Positions 38,235-46,352 of a DNA stretch of 64,000 nt are shown here, piece after piece. Below the pieces are notes generated by a model. That model searched no databases, was not told the origin of the DNA, and saw only the letters and a program-made list of their open reading frames with translations. The stretch's first letter is position 1. Each line of letters begins with the position of its first letter. The position numbers were made by a program, and so were the translations under genes. The stretch is from positions 1,302,001-1,366,000 of the forward strand of contig NZ_CP141643.1 of NCBI RefSeq assembly GCF_038452275.1, written 5' to 3'. Source of the stretch: Corynebacterium sp. BD556. GTDB lineage: Bacteria; Actinomycetota; Actinomycetes; Mycobacteriales; Mycobacteriaceae.

Positions 38235-39454
38235 GTTCGCGAACGCGCCGTCCAGGCCGCGATCATGGTGGTCACCGGCACAGCTAGGGTCAGGCCAAGG
38301 ATGCCGATTGCGGAGCGTAAAAGCTCCGTCGCCACCACATCCGAGGTCAGCACTTGCAGCAAGGGCCGATCGACGACGGAGAGCAGAAGCGTCATCGGCA
38401 ATGCCGCACCAATGTAGGCCAACACCAGCGTGTAGACCATCGAGGCGATGTGGTCTTGGCCAACCCTCATGGCGGAGGTGAACAGTTTCAGCGGCCCCGC
38501 CTGGCTGTCGGCCTCGGCTAGTTCAGCGACGGTGGAAGCCTGGGAGACGGTGGCGTCGTTAAGCGCGCCGAGCGTGCCGATGATAAAGCCCGCCAACATC
38601 AAACCGGCAACGCTTACCGACGGCAAATACAACTGAATAAGAAGATTAGAGTCGTCTCCCAGCCCCCGGAGCTGGCTCGCCCCAATGGATACCTGCGCCA
38701 GTCCAGCCGATACACCAACCGAGATCAGCGTACCGGCCAGTGCCGACGCTGACTTCCAATTCGCGCCGTGGACAAGGAACATCACCGGGTAGAGGATTGC
38801 GGCGCCAGCAGTTATGGCCAAGGGAATCGGCGGTCCTCCCCGCAGCAGAGCCGGCACAAGAAAAACTGAGATCACGGCGAGGGTGAAGCCTAGCCCCAAA
38901 ATGGCACGAAGCCCCCGCATCGCACCGACAACGACAACGGCAACGCCCGCCAGCGCCAGCCACAGCAGCACTGATGTGGTGCGCTGCATGTCCAGAAACG
39001 AAAGGGTTCCGGATTCGGCGACTGAAAGCAGAACTTGATCGCCTGGTTGAAACGATATGTCAGTTTGGAGAATCGTCGCGTAAGTCTCATCGAGGCGCAC
39101 AACGGTGGTGTCGCACTGGTCCCCGGGCGGGATACGTGGAGGATCGTCGGCGGAAAATGCAACGCCGGTGGAGTTGGGCGCACAGGCGGAACGATAGGTC
39201 GCCACGACTTCGCCGGAAACGGCATCGGCCGCCATTGACTGCGATTGGCGAAACCCCGGCCCCGGGTCGGGGGCCTCACCCCGGGGCCAGAGAACAGCCA
39301 ACGCCACGATAGTGACCACAAAGGCCACTATCAGACCCGCCGTGAGGGCCACTTGCGCTGAGTTTTTCTTCCCGTCCACCCGGTGCCGTGACAAAACGCG
39401 AAACCTCCGCCTACTAGTGAAAAAGTATTTCAATAATAGGCGGAGGTGCCGCAA
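38231..39454 (-). CDS. YibE/F family membrane protein
   Basis: A 407-residue integral membrane protein with one N-terminal helix (VALTAGLIVAFVVTIVALAVLW), an extracytoplasmic domain of about 100 residues, and seven or eight further helices. The segments LYPVMFLVHGANWKSASALAGTL and IGTLGALNDATVSQASTV are the YibE/F core. Function of the family is unknown. Its last codon overlaps the lipoprotein stop on the other strand by 4 bp. It begins just before clpP2 in reading direction but is not coupled to it. Confidence 0.85.
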   Translation of the reverse strand: MRHLRLLLKYFFTSRRRFRVLSRHRVDGKKNSAQVALTAGLIVAFVVTIVALAVLWPRGEAPDPGPGFRQSQSMAADAVSGEVVATYRSACAPNSTGVAFSADDPPRIPPGDQCDTTVVRLDETYATILQTDISFQPGDQVLLSVAESGTLSFLDMQRTTSVLLWLALAGVAVVVVGAMRGLRAILGLGFTLAVISVFLVPALLRGGPPIPLAITAGAAILYPVMFLVHGANWKSASALAGTLISVGVSAGLAQVSIGASQLRGLGDDSNLLIQLYLPSVSVAGLMLAGFIIGTLGALNDATVSQASTVAELAEADSQAGPLKLFTSAMRVGQDHIASMVYTLVLAYIGAALPMTLLLSVVDRPLLQVLTSDVVATELLRSAIGILGLTLAVPVTTMIAAWTARSRT

Positions 39455-39458
39455 ATGA

Positions 39459-40079
39459 CTAGCCGTTTAGTTTGCGGTAGTCGAAGACTTGGTCCACGAT
39501 GCCGTACTCCACGGACTCCTTAGCTGTAAGGATCTTGTCACGGTCAGTGTCAATACGGATTTGCTCAGCCGTACGGCCCGTGTGGTGAGCCAACGTCGTC
39601 TCCATAAGACGACGCATGCGCTCAATCTCATTGGCCTGAATCTCCAGGTCAGAGACTTGGCCCTGTGTTCCCTGGGTGGCCGGTTGGTGGATCAACACGC
39701 GCGAATTTGGCAACATCGCGCGCTTGCCCGGGGCTCCGGCAGCCAGAATCACAGCAGCGGCAGACGCCGCCTGCCCAAGACAAACGGTCTGCACATCGGG
39801 GCGCACGTACTGCATGGTGTCGTAAATGGCCATCAAAGCGGTAAAAGAACCACCCGGGGAGTTGATGTACATGGTGATGTCGCGGTCTGGGTCCTGAGAC
39901 TCCAACACAAGCAGTTGCGCCATGACGTCGTTGGCGGAAGTGTCATCGACCTGGGTGCCCAGAAAAACAATGCGCTCCTCAAATAGCTTTCCGTAAGGGT
40001 CGATCTGCTTCGTGCCGTAAGAAGTCTCCTCTAGAAACTGCGGCAGAACGTAACGGGACTGAGCCGGATTGTAAGACAT
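39459..40079 (-). CDS. clpP2: ATP-dependent Clp protease proteolytic subunit ClpP2
   Basis: A 206-residue serine peptidase subunit. Catalytic serine in [16 protein letters not shown], histidine in [10 protein letters not shown], aspartate in the later TDRDKILTA segment; [21 protein letters not shown] is typical. Actinobacterial ClpP2 associates with ClpP1 as two heptameric rings, both needed for activity. It lies 27 bp downstream of clpP1 with AAGGAG before its ATG. Confidence 0.97.
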   Translation of the reverse strand: MSYNPAQSRYVLPQFLEETSYGTKQIDPYGKLFEERIVFLGTQVDDTSANDVMAQLLVLESQDPDRDITMYINSPGGSFTALMAIYDTMQYVRPDVQTVCLGQAASAAAVILAAGAPGKRAMLPNSRVLIHQPATQGTQGQVSDLEIQANEIERMRRLMETTLAHHTGRTAEQIRIDTDRDKILTAKESVEYGIVDQVFDYRKLNG

Positions 40080-40106
40080 GTGCAGGTGTTCTCCTTGAGT
40101 TCGTTC

Positions 40107-40691
40107 TTACTGGTTAGAGATCGCGCCCTGCGCGTGCTCGATGACGTGGTCGACGATGCCGTACTCCTTGGCCTGCTGGGCCGTAAACCAACGGTCGCGG
40201 TCGGAGTCCTTGGTGATCTGCTCGAAGGTCTGGCCGGTGTGCTCCGCAATCAGTTCGGCCATCTCGCGCTTAGTCTGAGCGAACTGCTCGGCCTGGATCG
40301 CGATATCTGCTGCGGTGCCACCGACACCGGCGGAAGGCTGGTGCATCATGATTCGGGCGTGCGGCAGGGCGAAGCGCTTGCCCTTGGTGCCGCCGGAGAG
40401 CAAGAACTGTCCCATGGAGGCAGCCAAACCCATGCCGTAGGTGGCGATGTCACACGGCGAGTACTTCATCGTGTCGTAAATTGCCATCCCGGCGGTTACT
40501 GATCCGCCCGGGGAGTTGATATACAACGAAATGTCACGAGTTGGATCCTCCGCGGACAACAGGAGAATCTGGGCGCACAGTTTGTTGGCGATCTCATCGT
40601 CAACCTGCTGACCTAAAAAGATAATGCGCTCGCGCAGCAGGCGTTCGTAGACGGAGTCGCCGAGGTTCAGTCCGGCTTGCGGTGAAGTCAT
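40107..40691 (-). CDS. clpP1: ATP-dependent Clp protease proteolytic subunit ClpP1
   Basis: A 194-residue partner of ClpP2. Catalytic serine in [14 protein letters not shown], histidine in [15 protein letters not shown], aspartate in [11 protein letters not shown]. It is first in the clpP1P2 operon, with AAGGAG before its ATG and a candidate ClgR operator about 77 bp upstream, consistent with stress-induced expression known in C. glutamicum. Confidence 0.97.
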   Translation of the reverse strand: MTSPQAGLNLGDSVYERLLRERIIFLGQQVDDEIANKLCAQILLLSAEDPTRDISLYINSPGGSVTAGMAIYDTMKYSPCDIATYGMGLAASMGQFLLSGGTKGKRFALPHARIMMHQPSAGVGGTAADIAIQAEQFAQTKREMAELIAEHTGQTFEQITKDSDRDRWFTAQQAKEYGIVDHVIEHAQGAISNQ

Positions 40692-40767
40692 GTGGGCTCC
40701 TTATAAAACTATTGAATCTGTCAGTCAGTGCCACCACCTTACTCGCACATGATGGCGATGTAAGGGG

Positions 40768-40785
40768 TGTTCGCTACGGGCGTAC
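40768..40785. promoter_or_regulatory. Candidate ClgR operator upstream of clpP1P2
   Basis: TGTTCGCTACGGGCGTAC fits the C. glutamicum ClgR consensus as I recall it (WNNWCGCYNANRGCGWWS) at every specified position but one, the central A being C here. It is centred about 85 bp upstream of the clpP1 start, between the tig terminator and clpP1. Confidence 0.5.
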
Positions 40786-40800
40786 GTGTCAGGCGCAGAC

Positions 40801-40837
40801 TAAAAGCCCGCCCCAGGCAAAGCCCACGGGGCGGGCT
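40801..40837 (-). terminator. Rho-independent terminator of tig
   Basis: A 10-bp perfect stem AGCCCGCCCC/GGGGCGGGCT with a 13-nt loop, followed on the minus strand by UUUUA. It lies 15 nt past the tig stop and isolates clpP1P2 from tig. Confidence 0.9.
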
Positions 40838-40851
40838 CGTAGATCAGGTGA

Positions 40852-42204
40852 TTAATCCTCGTCTGCCTCGGTGTTTTCTTCTTCAATCTCACCGAAGTAA
40901 TCGTTCGGGTCGATCTCTTTGCCGTCCTCGTCCTTGACGGAAGTGCGCGAAATAGCGGCCGCTAAAGACTTGCCGCGACGCACGTCAGCAAAGAGATTCG
41001 CAATCTGGCCCGACTGCTGCAACTGGGCGATGAACTGGTTCGGGTCCATGCCGTACGACTGCGCGGTAAACAGGATGTGGTCGGTCAGCTCCTGTTGGGT
41101 CACCTCCTGCTGCTCCTGCTCCGCTACGGCGTCCAAAAACAGTTGGGTGCGCACCGACTCCACGGCCTGCTCGCGGGACTCCTTGTCGAACTCCTCGCGG
41201 GTGGTGCCCTGCGCCTCAAGAAGCTGGGCGAGAGCCTTCTCATCGTGAGCTAGCTGGCCGAGGATTTGGTGCAAACGGTTATGAACCTGCTCCTCCACAA
41301 TGGACTCCGGCAGGGAAAACTCGGTGGTAGCGAGGGCAGCTTTGAGTACCTCGTCACGGATGTCGGCAGCTTGCTGTGCCTTCAGGGACTCCTCGAGTTG
41401 GTTGCGGACATTCTCGCGCAGCTCCTCGACGGTGTCGAACTCGGAGGCGAGTTGGGCGAAGTCGTCGTCAAGCTCCGGCAGCTTGCGCTCCTTGGTCTGC
41501 TGAACGTGAACCTTGACGGTGGCTTCCTTGCCTTCGTACTCGCCGCGCGCGAGGGTGGTGGTGAACTCATTGTCCTGCTCGGACTTAAGTCCACGCAGGG
41601 CAGCATCGAGGCCTTCAATGAGGTCATCGGAACCGATCTGGTAAGTCATTGCCTCAGTTGAGGCATCCTCAACCTTCTCACCATCCACTTCGACGTTAAG
41701 GTCAATGACGGCGAAGTCATCGTTTTTTAGTTTGCGCTTGATCTCCTTGAGCTCACCGAATCGTGAACGCAGGTCCTCAAGTTCCTTGTTCACAGCTTCC
41801 TCGTCGATGGTGATAGCCGGAACGGTCACGGAAATCTTGGAAAAGTCCGGGACTTCAATCTCAGGGCGGACATCAACCTCGGCGGTGAACTCAACGACGT
41901 CATTGTCCTCAATCTTGGTGACGTCGATCTCCGGCTGGCCGATCGGTTTGAGCTCGTTTTCTTCCACAGCCTGCTCGTAGCGCGTCGGCAGCATGTCGCT
42001 TACGACCTGCTCAAGGATGGGGCCCCGGCCGAAGCGGGCGTCGATAAGCTTGCGCGGCGCCTTGCCACGGCGGAAACCCGGAATGTTGACCTGCTGCGCG
42101 ATTGCCGCGTAGGCCTTGTCGAATTCCTTGCCGAGCTCGTCGAACGGCACCTCGACGGTCAGCTTGACGCGGGTGTCGCTGAGCTTATCGACGGAAGTCT
42201 TCAC
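40852..42204 (-). CDS. tig: Trigger factor
   Basis: The ribosome-bound chaperone/peptidyl-prolyl isomerase. The 450-residue protein has the ribosome-binding N domain with the signature [16 protein letters not shown] (about residues 38-53), the FKBP-like domain at about 150-245 ([13 protein letters not shown] ... [11 protein letters not shown]), and the helical substrate-binding C domain. The tail is acidic ([12 protein letters not shown]). The start is GTG with GAGGAG 5 nt upstream. A terminator closes it. Confidence 0.97.
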   Translation of the reverse strand: MKTSVDKLSDTRVKLTVEVPFDELGKEFDKAYAAIAQQVNIPGFRRGKAPRKLIDARFGRGPILEQVVSDMLPTRYEQAVEENELKPIGQPEIDVTKIEDNDVVEFTAEVDVRPEIEVPDFSKISVTVPAITIDEEAVNKELEDLRSRFGELKEIKRKLKNDDFAVIDLNVEVDGEKVEDASTEAMTYQIGSDDLIEGLDAALRGLKSEQDNEFTTTLARGEYEGKEATVKVHVQQTKERKLPELDDDFAQLASEFDTVEELRENVRNQLEESLKAQQAADIRDEVLKAALATTEFSLPESIVEEQVHNRLHQILGQLAHDEKALAQLLEAQGTTREEFDKESREQAVESVRTQLFLDAVAEQEQQEVTQQELTDHILFTAQSYGMDPNQFIAQLQQSGQIANLFADVRRGKSLAAAISRTSVKDEDGKEIDPNDYFGEIEEENTEADED

Positions 42205-42251
42205 GTGTACTCCTCATTAGGTTTGTGAGTTCGTTTCAAGTCCTATGTGTA

Positions 42252-42283
42252 GCCAAGGCCCGCTATCAATAGCGGGCCTTGGC
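42252..42283. terminator. 15-bp perfect hairpin between tRNA-Pro and tig
   Basis: GCCAAGGCCCGCTAT and its exact complement flank a 2-nt centre. It starts 6 nt past the 3' end of tRNA-Pro. No U-run follows on either strand, so it may end the tRNA transcript by structure alone or serve as an end-protecting or processing hairpin. Confidence 0.5.
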
Positions 42284-42288
42284 CTTTG

Positions 42289-42362
42289 TCGGGGCGACAG
42301 GATTTGAACCTGCGACCCCCTGCTCCCAAAGCAGGTGCGCTACCAAACTGCGCCACGCCCCG
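42289..42362 (-). tRNA. tRNA-Pro (anticodon UGG)
   Basis: The minus strand folds into a complete cloverleaf: acceptor CGGGGCG/CGCCCCG, anticodon arm CCTGC-TTTGGGA-GCAGG, T-loop TTCAAAT and discriminator A. The genomic sequence after the discriminator is CAA, so CCA is added enzymatically. Confidence 0.96.
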
Positions 42363-42571
42363 TTGCGTTAAGAAAGTCTACCGGCATGAACCAAACATGG
42401 AATCCATAGGGTTCCATCAAACGGAGTATCCGCGGGTAAAAACGAAAAACGACCTGCGCAACAGGCCGCTTCCAACGAACCATAGGAGGTCACGTCGGAT
42501 ACAAAGCCCGACGTGGATCCACAACCGGACAAAGTGGGTGCACGAATCGGCTACGTCAGGTGAATTACTCC
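42363..42571. other. Non-coding spacer right of tRNA-Pro
   Basis: I see no gene, terminator or repeat in these 209 bp. Base composition drops below that of the flanking housekeeping genes from here into the next gene. Confidence 0.4.
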
Positions 42572-43240
42572 TTAACTACGGCGATCATGAGTATCAATGT
42601 ACTCACCCAACATGCGAACAGCCCTGTCAACAAACTCACCAATGGGGAGCTCACCGGGCTCATCCGAGAAGTTCTGCGGGTTTAACCTCTTGTACCAATC
42701 CGTCGTCTCCAGCAAATACCGCGCGTGCTCAAAATCCCCCACATGAAAATCAACAAAAATATCCGCAAAATGATACGGATCAAAGTCCCACACATCACTT
42801 TCGGCGACATCGCGACGGAAATCACGCCGGCGAGTAATCTCCTCCTCAAGCTTCACCAACGCTGGACCCAGCACCACCAAAAACTCATCCCACAACGGGC
42901 CACTGCCCGACGCCTCAAACGGATTGTAACCATAGGGATACAAATCAGAGTGAGACATAGCCTTCAGCCCAATAGCCGTAAACAACCCCGTCGGCATGCC
43001 GTGAATAGGACTGTCAGCAAAAAGCTTCCTCTCAAGCCCTTTCAAAGCCGGAAAACGCGCATAATAATTGAACGCCGACTCGTACACATCTTTGGAACGC
43101 TTGTTTGCATCAGCGACAAACATCATCTGCAAACCGTGCGGCAAATCCTTCACCCACACCGGACTCCTCGACCCGTGACGAACAAAACCCCGCTCAGCAA
43201 ACCAATCATCAACCCCAGAAAACAACCGCACAGCAGCCAC
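42572..43240 (-). CDS. Orphan AT-richer gene, unknown function
   Basis: I do not recognise this 222-residue protein. It is soluble, rich in aromatic and acidic residues (SDLYPYGYNPFEAS, WDFDPYHFADIFVDFHVGDFEHARYLL), with no signal peptide or membrane segment. The opening RLFSGVDDWFAERGFVRHGSRSPVWVKD followed by a strand recalls small cytosolic immunity or stand-alone domains, but I cannot name one. GTG at 43240 has GAAGGA 9 nt upstream; TTG at 43246 is an alternative. Codon use is visibly AT-richer than the neighbours, and the gene lies between tRNA-Pro and an IS element, so recent acquisition is likely. Confidence 0.6.
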   Translation of the reverse strand: MAAVRLFSGVDDWFAERGFVRHGSRSPVWVKDLPHGLQMMFVADANKRSKDVYESAFNYYARFPALKGLERKLFADSPIHGMPTGLFTAIGLKAMSHSDLYPYGYNPFEASGSGPLWDEFLVVLGPALVKLEEEITRRRDFRRDVAESDVWDFDPYHFADIFVDFHVGDFEHARYLLETTDWYKRLNPQNFSDEPGELPIGEFVDRAVRMLGEYIDTHDRRS

Positions 43241-43430
43241 AAACAATCATCCTTCCACACTGACTAAACAAGGGAATCAAGCAAAGCCTTTGAAAGCCTC
43301 ACCATCAGAAGCTTTATCCATAGTAAAAGCTAAGCAATACACCAAAGAACAAATCTTCTACATCCGGATTAAGCAGCCTTCATACCGCTTTGCACAAGGT
43401 GACAGACCGACCAAGAGTCAACTCAGGACC
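43241..43430. other. AT-rich non-coding flank left of the IS element
   Basis: About 190 bp of lower-GC sequence with no convincing open frame. The last four bases (GACC) are repeated directly on the other side of the IS element. Confidence 0.4.
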
Positions 43431-43495
43431 TGACCCCTTGGTGGTGGACACGCTGAAACCAGCATTTCGCTGGGGAAGTGAGGTACCTTTCCACC

Positions 43496-43837
43496 ATGCC
43501 ACGCAAGACCTACACCGAGCAGTTCAAGCGTGACGCAGTGACGTTGTACGAGTCGACCCCTGGAGCCACGATCAACGCGATCGCCTCCGATCTCGGGGTC
43601 AACCGCAACTCCCTGCGCACCTGGCTCGACGCCTTCGGCACCGGCACCAAAACCAACGCCAACGGTGAAAAAGTCGCCAGCCCGATCGCCGCAGCCAACA
43701 GCGAACGTACTCCTGCTCAAGGACTCTCCGATGCCGAACGCATCCGCATGCTGGAACGCGAAAACGCCACGCTACGGGAAGAACGAGAGATCCTGCGCAA
43801 GGCGGCCAAATATTTCGCGGAAGAGACGAACTGGTGA
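43496..43837 (+). CDS. IS3-family transposase OrfA
   Basis: A 113-residue DNA-binding subunit. It starts PRKTYTEQFKRDAVTLYEST with the helix-turn-helix INAIASDLGVNRNSLRTWL, then a leucine-zipper-like heptad region at the end (RIRMLERENATLREEREILRKAAKYF). Its TGA overlaps the GTG of OrfB, which fits IS3 organisation where a frameshift or coupling joins the two. I chose the ATG at 43496; an upstream in-frame start at 43478 lies within the terminal region. Confidence 0.93.
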   Translation: MPRKTYTEQFKRDAVTLYESTPGATINAIASDLGVNRNSLRTWLDAFGTGTKTNANGEKVASPIAAANSERTPAQGLSDAERIRMLERENATLREEREILRKAAKYFAEETNW

Positions 43838-44736
43838 ACCGCTTTCAGTTCGTTGATGACTACCGAGACTTCTACGAGGTCAAGCGGTTATGTGAGGTCC
43901 TGAAGATCAACCGGTCCTCCTACTACAAGTGGAAATCTGCTGCTCCTGCCCGCCGGCGACGCCTCGTCGCTGACGCGGCGCTGGGAGCGAGGATCAAGGC
44001 CGTGTTCACAGCTGAGAACGGCTGTTACGGGGCGAAACGCATCACAGCGGCCATCAACTCGGATCCGACCAGCGATGATCGCCTCAATCACAAGCGCACC
44101 GCCAGGCTGATGCGCCAGATGGAATTGTTCGGCTACACCAAGAAACGCCGCGTAAAGACCACGGTGTCTGCGAAACGCGCTCCGACGTTTCCGGATCTGC
44201 TCGCACGCCGTTTCACCGCGGAGAAACCAAACACGGTCTACGTCGGCGATATCACCTACCTCCCGATTGCAGATGGGTCGAATATGTACCTGGCGACGGT
44301 CATCGACTGCTACTCGCGGCAGTTGACCGGTTTCGCGATCGCCGTCCACATGCGTACGGAGTTAGTTGAAGAGGCTTTGATGATGGCTTACGGGATCCGT
44401 GGCGGGCTTGACGGAGCGATTTTCCACTCCGATCATGGCAGTGTATACACCTCTGATCGGTACCGAAGACTATGTGAACGTCTCGGTGTTACCCAATCGA
44501 TGGGAGCAATTGGTACCAGCGCGGATAATTCTCTGGCGGAGTCGTTCAACGCCACGTTGAAACGGGAAGTCCTTCAAGATGCACCTGTTTTCGCCAGTCA
44601 GCTGGTGTGTCGCCGGGACGTGTTCCAATGGTGCAGTCGCTACAACACCAAACGCCTGCACTCGAGGTGCGGCTATCGTTCGCCGAACGCCTTTGAATCT
44701 TCCGAAACAGCTATACTCAAAACCGCATCTGATTAA
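43834..44736 (+). CDS. IS3-family transposase OrfB
   Basis: A 300-residue integrase with the HTH_21-like N-terminus (KINRSSYYKW, GCYGAKRI) and the rve catalytic core. The DDE residues are the aspartates in VYVGDITYLP and FHSDHGSVYTS and the glutamate in NSLAESFNATLKRE. The C-terminus FQWCSRYNTKRLHSRCGYRSPNAF is typical. No internal stop or truncation. Confidence 0.95.
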   Translation: MNRFQFVDDYRDFYEVKRLCEVLKINRSSYYKWKSAAPARRRRLVADAALGARIKAVFTAENGCYGAKRITAAINSDPTSDDRLNHKRTARLMRQMELFGYTKKRRVKTTVSAKRAPTFPDLLARRFTAEKPNTVYVGDITYLPIADGSNMYLATVIDCYSRQLTGFAIAVHMRTELVEEALMMAYGIRGGLDGAIFHSDHGSVYTSDRYRRLCERLGVTQSMGAIGTSADNSLAESFNATLKREVLQDAPVFASQLVCRRDVFQWCSRYNTKRLHSRCGYRSPNAFESSETAILKTASD

Positions 44737-44763
44737 AACTCCGTGTCCACTTTCCGGGGTTCA

Positions 44764-45316
44764 GACCCTCATTTGCAGCCTTAACCATGTAGAACTGGAC
44801 CGTCCGCCGCATCATCTGTACTCAACGTCCACCAACCCACGTTCGAAGCCTGACTGTGCGAACTGTTTTCTCCCGGCGTGTCGCTCCGACTGAACTCAAC
44901 GAACCGTCAACCACGCAACTCATCTGTGACGGCGACAATGACACGCTGCCCCTGTTGACTGCCGCCGATGTCACCACAGGGAATCTGATCCACGTCGAGC
45001 CTGCTCAAACCGAACCTGACTACCCCGGCCTAGGGCTAACCCGTCAAGTTCGCCTGACTCTCGACGCTTCGCTGCCCAAGCGGTCCGAGGTCCTGTGTGT
45101 GGACCTCATAGGGGGCTGCCCACAAGCGGACAGGACGTCCCAACAACCACAACACTTAGGGAGAGCTTTGGCCTTGGAGGAAATGACGATATCTGGAAGT
45201 CACCACATAGTGATATTGCGTACCTGGGGCGTTGGTTGGGATGGTTGTCAGGTCAAGCGCTACAGCCCACTGACAACGCCCACTGACAACAAGGCGACCC
45301 ACCCCCGCAAAAAACC
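44764..45316. other. Degenerate stretch between IS element and tRNA-Gly
   Basis: This 553-bp stretch has no gene I can defend. A plus-strand open frame from 44856 passes through it and on across the tRNA-Gly gene, which shows that its later part cannot be coding; the first 100 codons have fair amino-acid composition and could be a gene remnant, but no family is recognisable. Confidence 0.4.
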
Positions 45317-45405
45317 GGCGTCCCTGGAAAAACAACAACCACAGCGCCGGATTGTCCACCATGTCGCAACTGGGCTGTCAACAACTGGGCTGTCAACTAT
45401 GTCGC
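45317..45405 (-). repeat. tRNA-adjacent repeat element, copy at tRNA-Gly
   Basis: Read from the tRNA outward: GCGACATAGTTGACA, a tandem 15-bp duplication (rc of AACTGGGCTGTCAAC), GCGACATGGTGGACAA, then a terminator-like palindrome CCGGCG...CGCCGG with a T-run. The same order of boxes occurs after tRNA-Arg. The first box starts exactly 15 nt after the tRNA discriminator base. Confidence 0.75.
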
Positions 45406-45420
45406 AACTGAGGACCTTGG

Positions 45421-45492
45421 AGGGAATGACGGGAATCGAACCCGCGTCTTCAGCTTGGAAGGCTGAGGTATTAGCCACTATACGACATTCCC
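45421..45492 (-). tRNA. tRNA-Gly (anticodon UCC)
   Basis: Cloverleaf on the minus strand: acceptor GGGAATG/CATTCCC, D-arm GTAT...ATAC, anticodon arm TCAGC-CTTCCAA-GCTGA, T-loop TTCGATT, discriminator T. CCA is not encoded. Confidence 0.95.
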
Positions 45493-45606
45493 TTGCATGC
45501 TCGCATGCTGTGCACGAGTCTAACGCACTTGCCCGGCGGAACAAAACGCCAGCGCCAGCCGTTGTAGTCGGTAGAGACGCACTGAAAAGAAAGGGTCACG
45601 GTCGAC

Positions 45607-46293
45607 GTGCTGACATTCCTGCTATTGATTGCCGTTGTCGGCGGCGCCATGTATTTGCTTAGCAATCGCGGGGAGCAAACTCCTCGGCGCCAGCTTAGCC
45701 AGATCGACTTCGACGACGCGATGGCGGATGCCAAACGGTGGACCGACCGTCTCGGCTCGCAGGTCCTGAGTCTGGGTGGCAAGGATGCCGCATCCGCGCA
45801 GGCAATGGCAGATGCCAGCGAGCGTTTCAACGCTGCCTCCGCGGCACTCGCCGAGGCCCGCACTGTCCGCCAGGCTGAACTAGCCCGCGAGTCCGCACTT
45901 GAGGGCCTGCATTATGTCAAGGCCGCCCGCGAGATCATGGGTATGCCCGCAGGCCCTGAGCTGCCGGAGCTGGAAGGCCAGCGCCGCGCCGGTCGCGTCA
46001 CTGAAACGCGTACTGTTCGCCAGGAGGACGGCTCCACCATCACCGCCTCCCCGCACCCCTCTGAGAGCACTCCACACTACTACCCCGGCGGCTCTGTGGC
46101 TGGTCGCCCGGTTCCGGCTGGCTGGTACTCCAGCGCGTGGTGGGCTCCCGCCATGATGACCGGTGTCTGGGCAGCAAGCTCAATGATGTTCTACTCCGCA
46201 ATGTTTGCTGGGATGGCGGATACTCCCGCAGTTGACTTTGGCGGCGATGACGGCGGCGGTTTCGATTTTGATTTTGGGGGATTCGATTTCTAA
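45607..46293 (+). CDS. Membrane-anchored protein with Gly/Asp/Phe-rich tail
   Basis: I do not recognise this 228-residue protein. A single N-terminal membrane helix (LTFLLLIAVVGGAMYLLS) is followed by a helical segment with alanine-rich heptads at about 35-105 (ASAQAMADASERFNAASAALAEARTVRQAELARESAL), a proline/serine-rich turn region, a second hydrophobic stretch (WWAPAMMTGVWAASSMMFYSAMFAGM) and a striking C-terminus FGGDDGGGFDFDFGGFDF. The start is GTG with AAAGGGTC upstream. It lies 59 bp before etfB but twin hairpins and a -10 box intervene, so it is probably a separate transcript. Confidence 0.7.
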   Translation: MLTFLLLIAVVGGAMYLLSNRGEQTPRRQLSQIDFDDAMADAKRWTDRLGSQVLSLGGKDAASAQAMADASERFNAASAALAEARTVRQAELARESALEGLHYVKAAREIMGMPAGPELPELEGQRRAGRVTETRTVRQEDGSTITASPHPSESTPHYYPGGSVAGRPVPAGWYSSAWWAPAMMTGVWAASSMMFYSAMFAGMADTPAVDFGGDDGGGFDFDFGGFDF

Positions 46294-46294
46294 A

Positions 46295-46332
46295 ACCGCT
46301 GAAGCGGTACACTCTGGGCGTCTTGAAAGACG
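46295..46332. promoter_or_regulatory. Twin GA-loop hairpins and -10 box before etfB
   Basis: ACCGCT-GA-AGCGGT (46295-46308) and CGTCTT-GA-AAGACG (46319-46332) are two perfect 6-bp palindromes with identical GA centres. The -10-like TACACT (46308-46313) lies between them, so they bracket the likely etfBA promoter. Confidence 0.45.
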
Positions 46333-46352
46333 AAAGCTTGTAAGGAGCTGCG

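Larger units (their letters stand above)
43431..44763 (+). mobile_element. IS3-family insertion sequence, apparently complete
   Basis: The 1333-bp element begins TGACCCC and ends GGGGTTCA. Imperfect terminal inverted repeats of about 25 bp (43431-43455 and 44739-44763) share the block GTGGACACG. A 4-bp direct repeat GACC flanks it (43427-43430 and 44764-44767), as expected for a transposition footprint in this family. Two overlapping transposase frames fill the inside. Nothing in the ends or frames looks broken, so it may be mobile. Confidence 0.88.

Noticed and set aside
42289-43430. tRNA-Pro as the attachment site of an integrated island
   Set aside because: The accessory genes lie on the 5' side of the tRNA, and no integrase or duplicated tRNA 3' end is visible.
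43431-44763. IS insertion as a disruption of the orphan gene at 42572-43240
   Set aside because: The element lies about 190 bp upstream of that gene and does not cut it; only a promoter effect is possible.
44856-45662. 268-codon plus-strand frame
   Set aside because: It crosses tRNA-Gly and the repeat element antisense and enters the following gene in another frame; at most its first part is a remnant.
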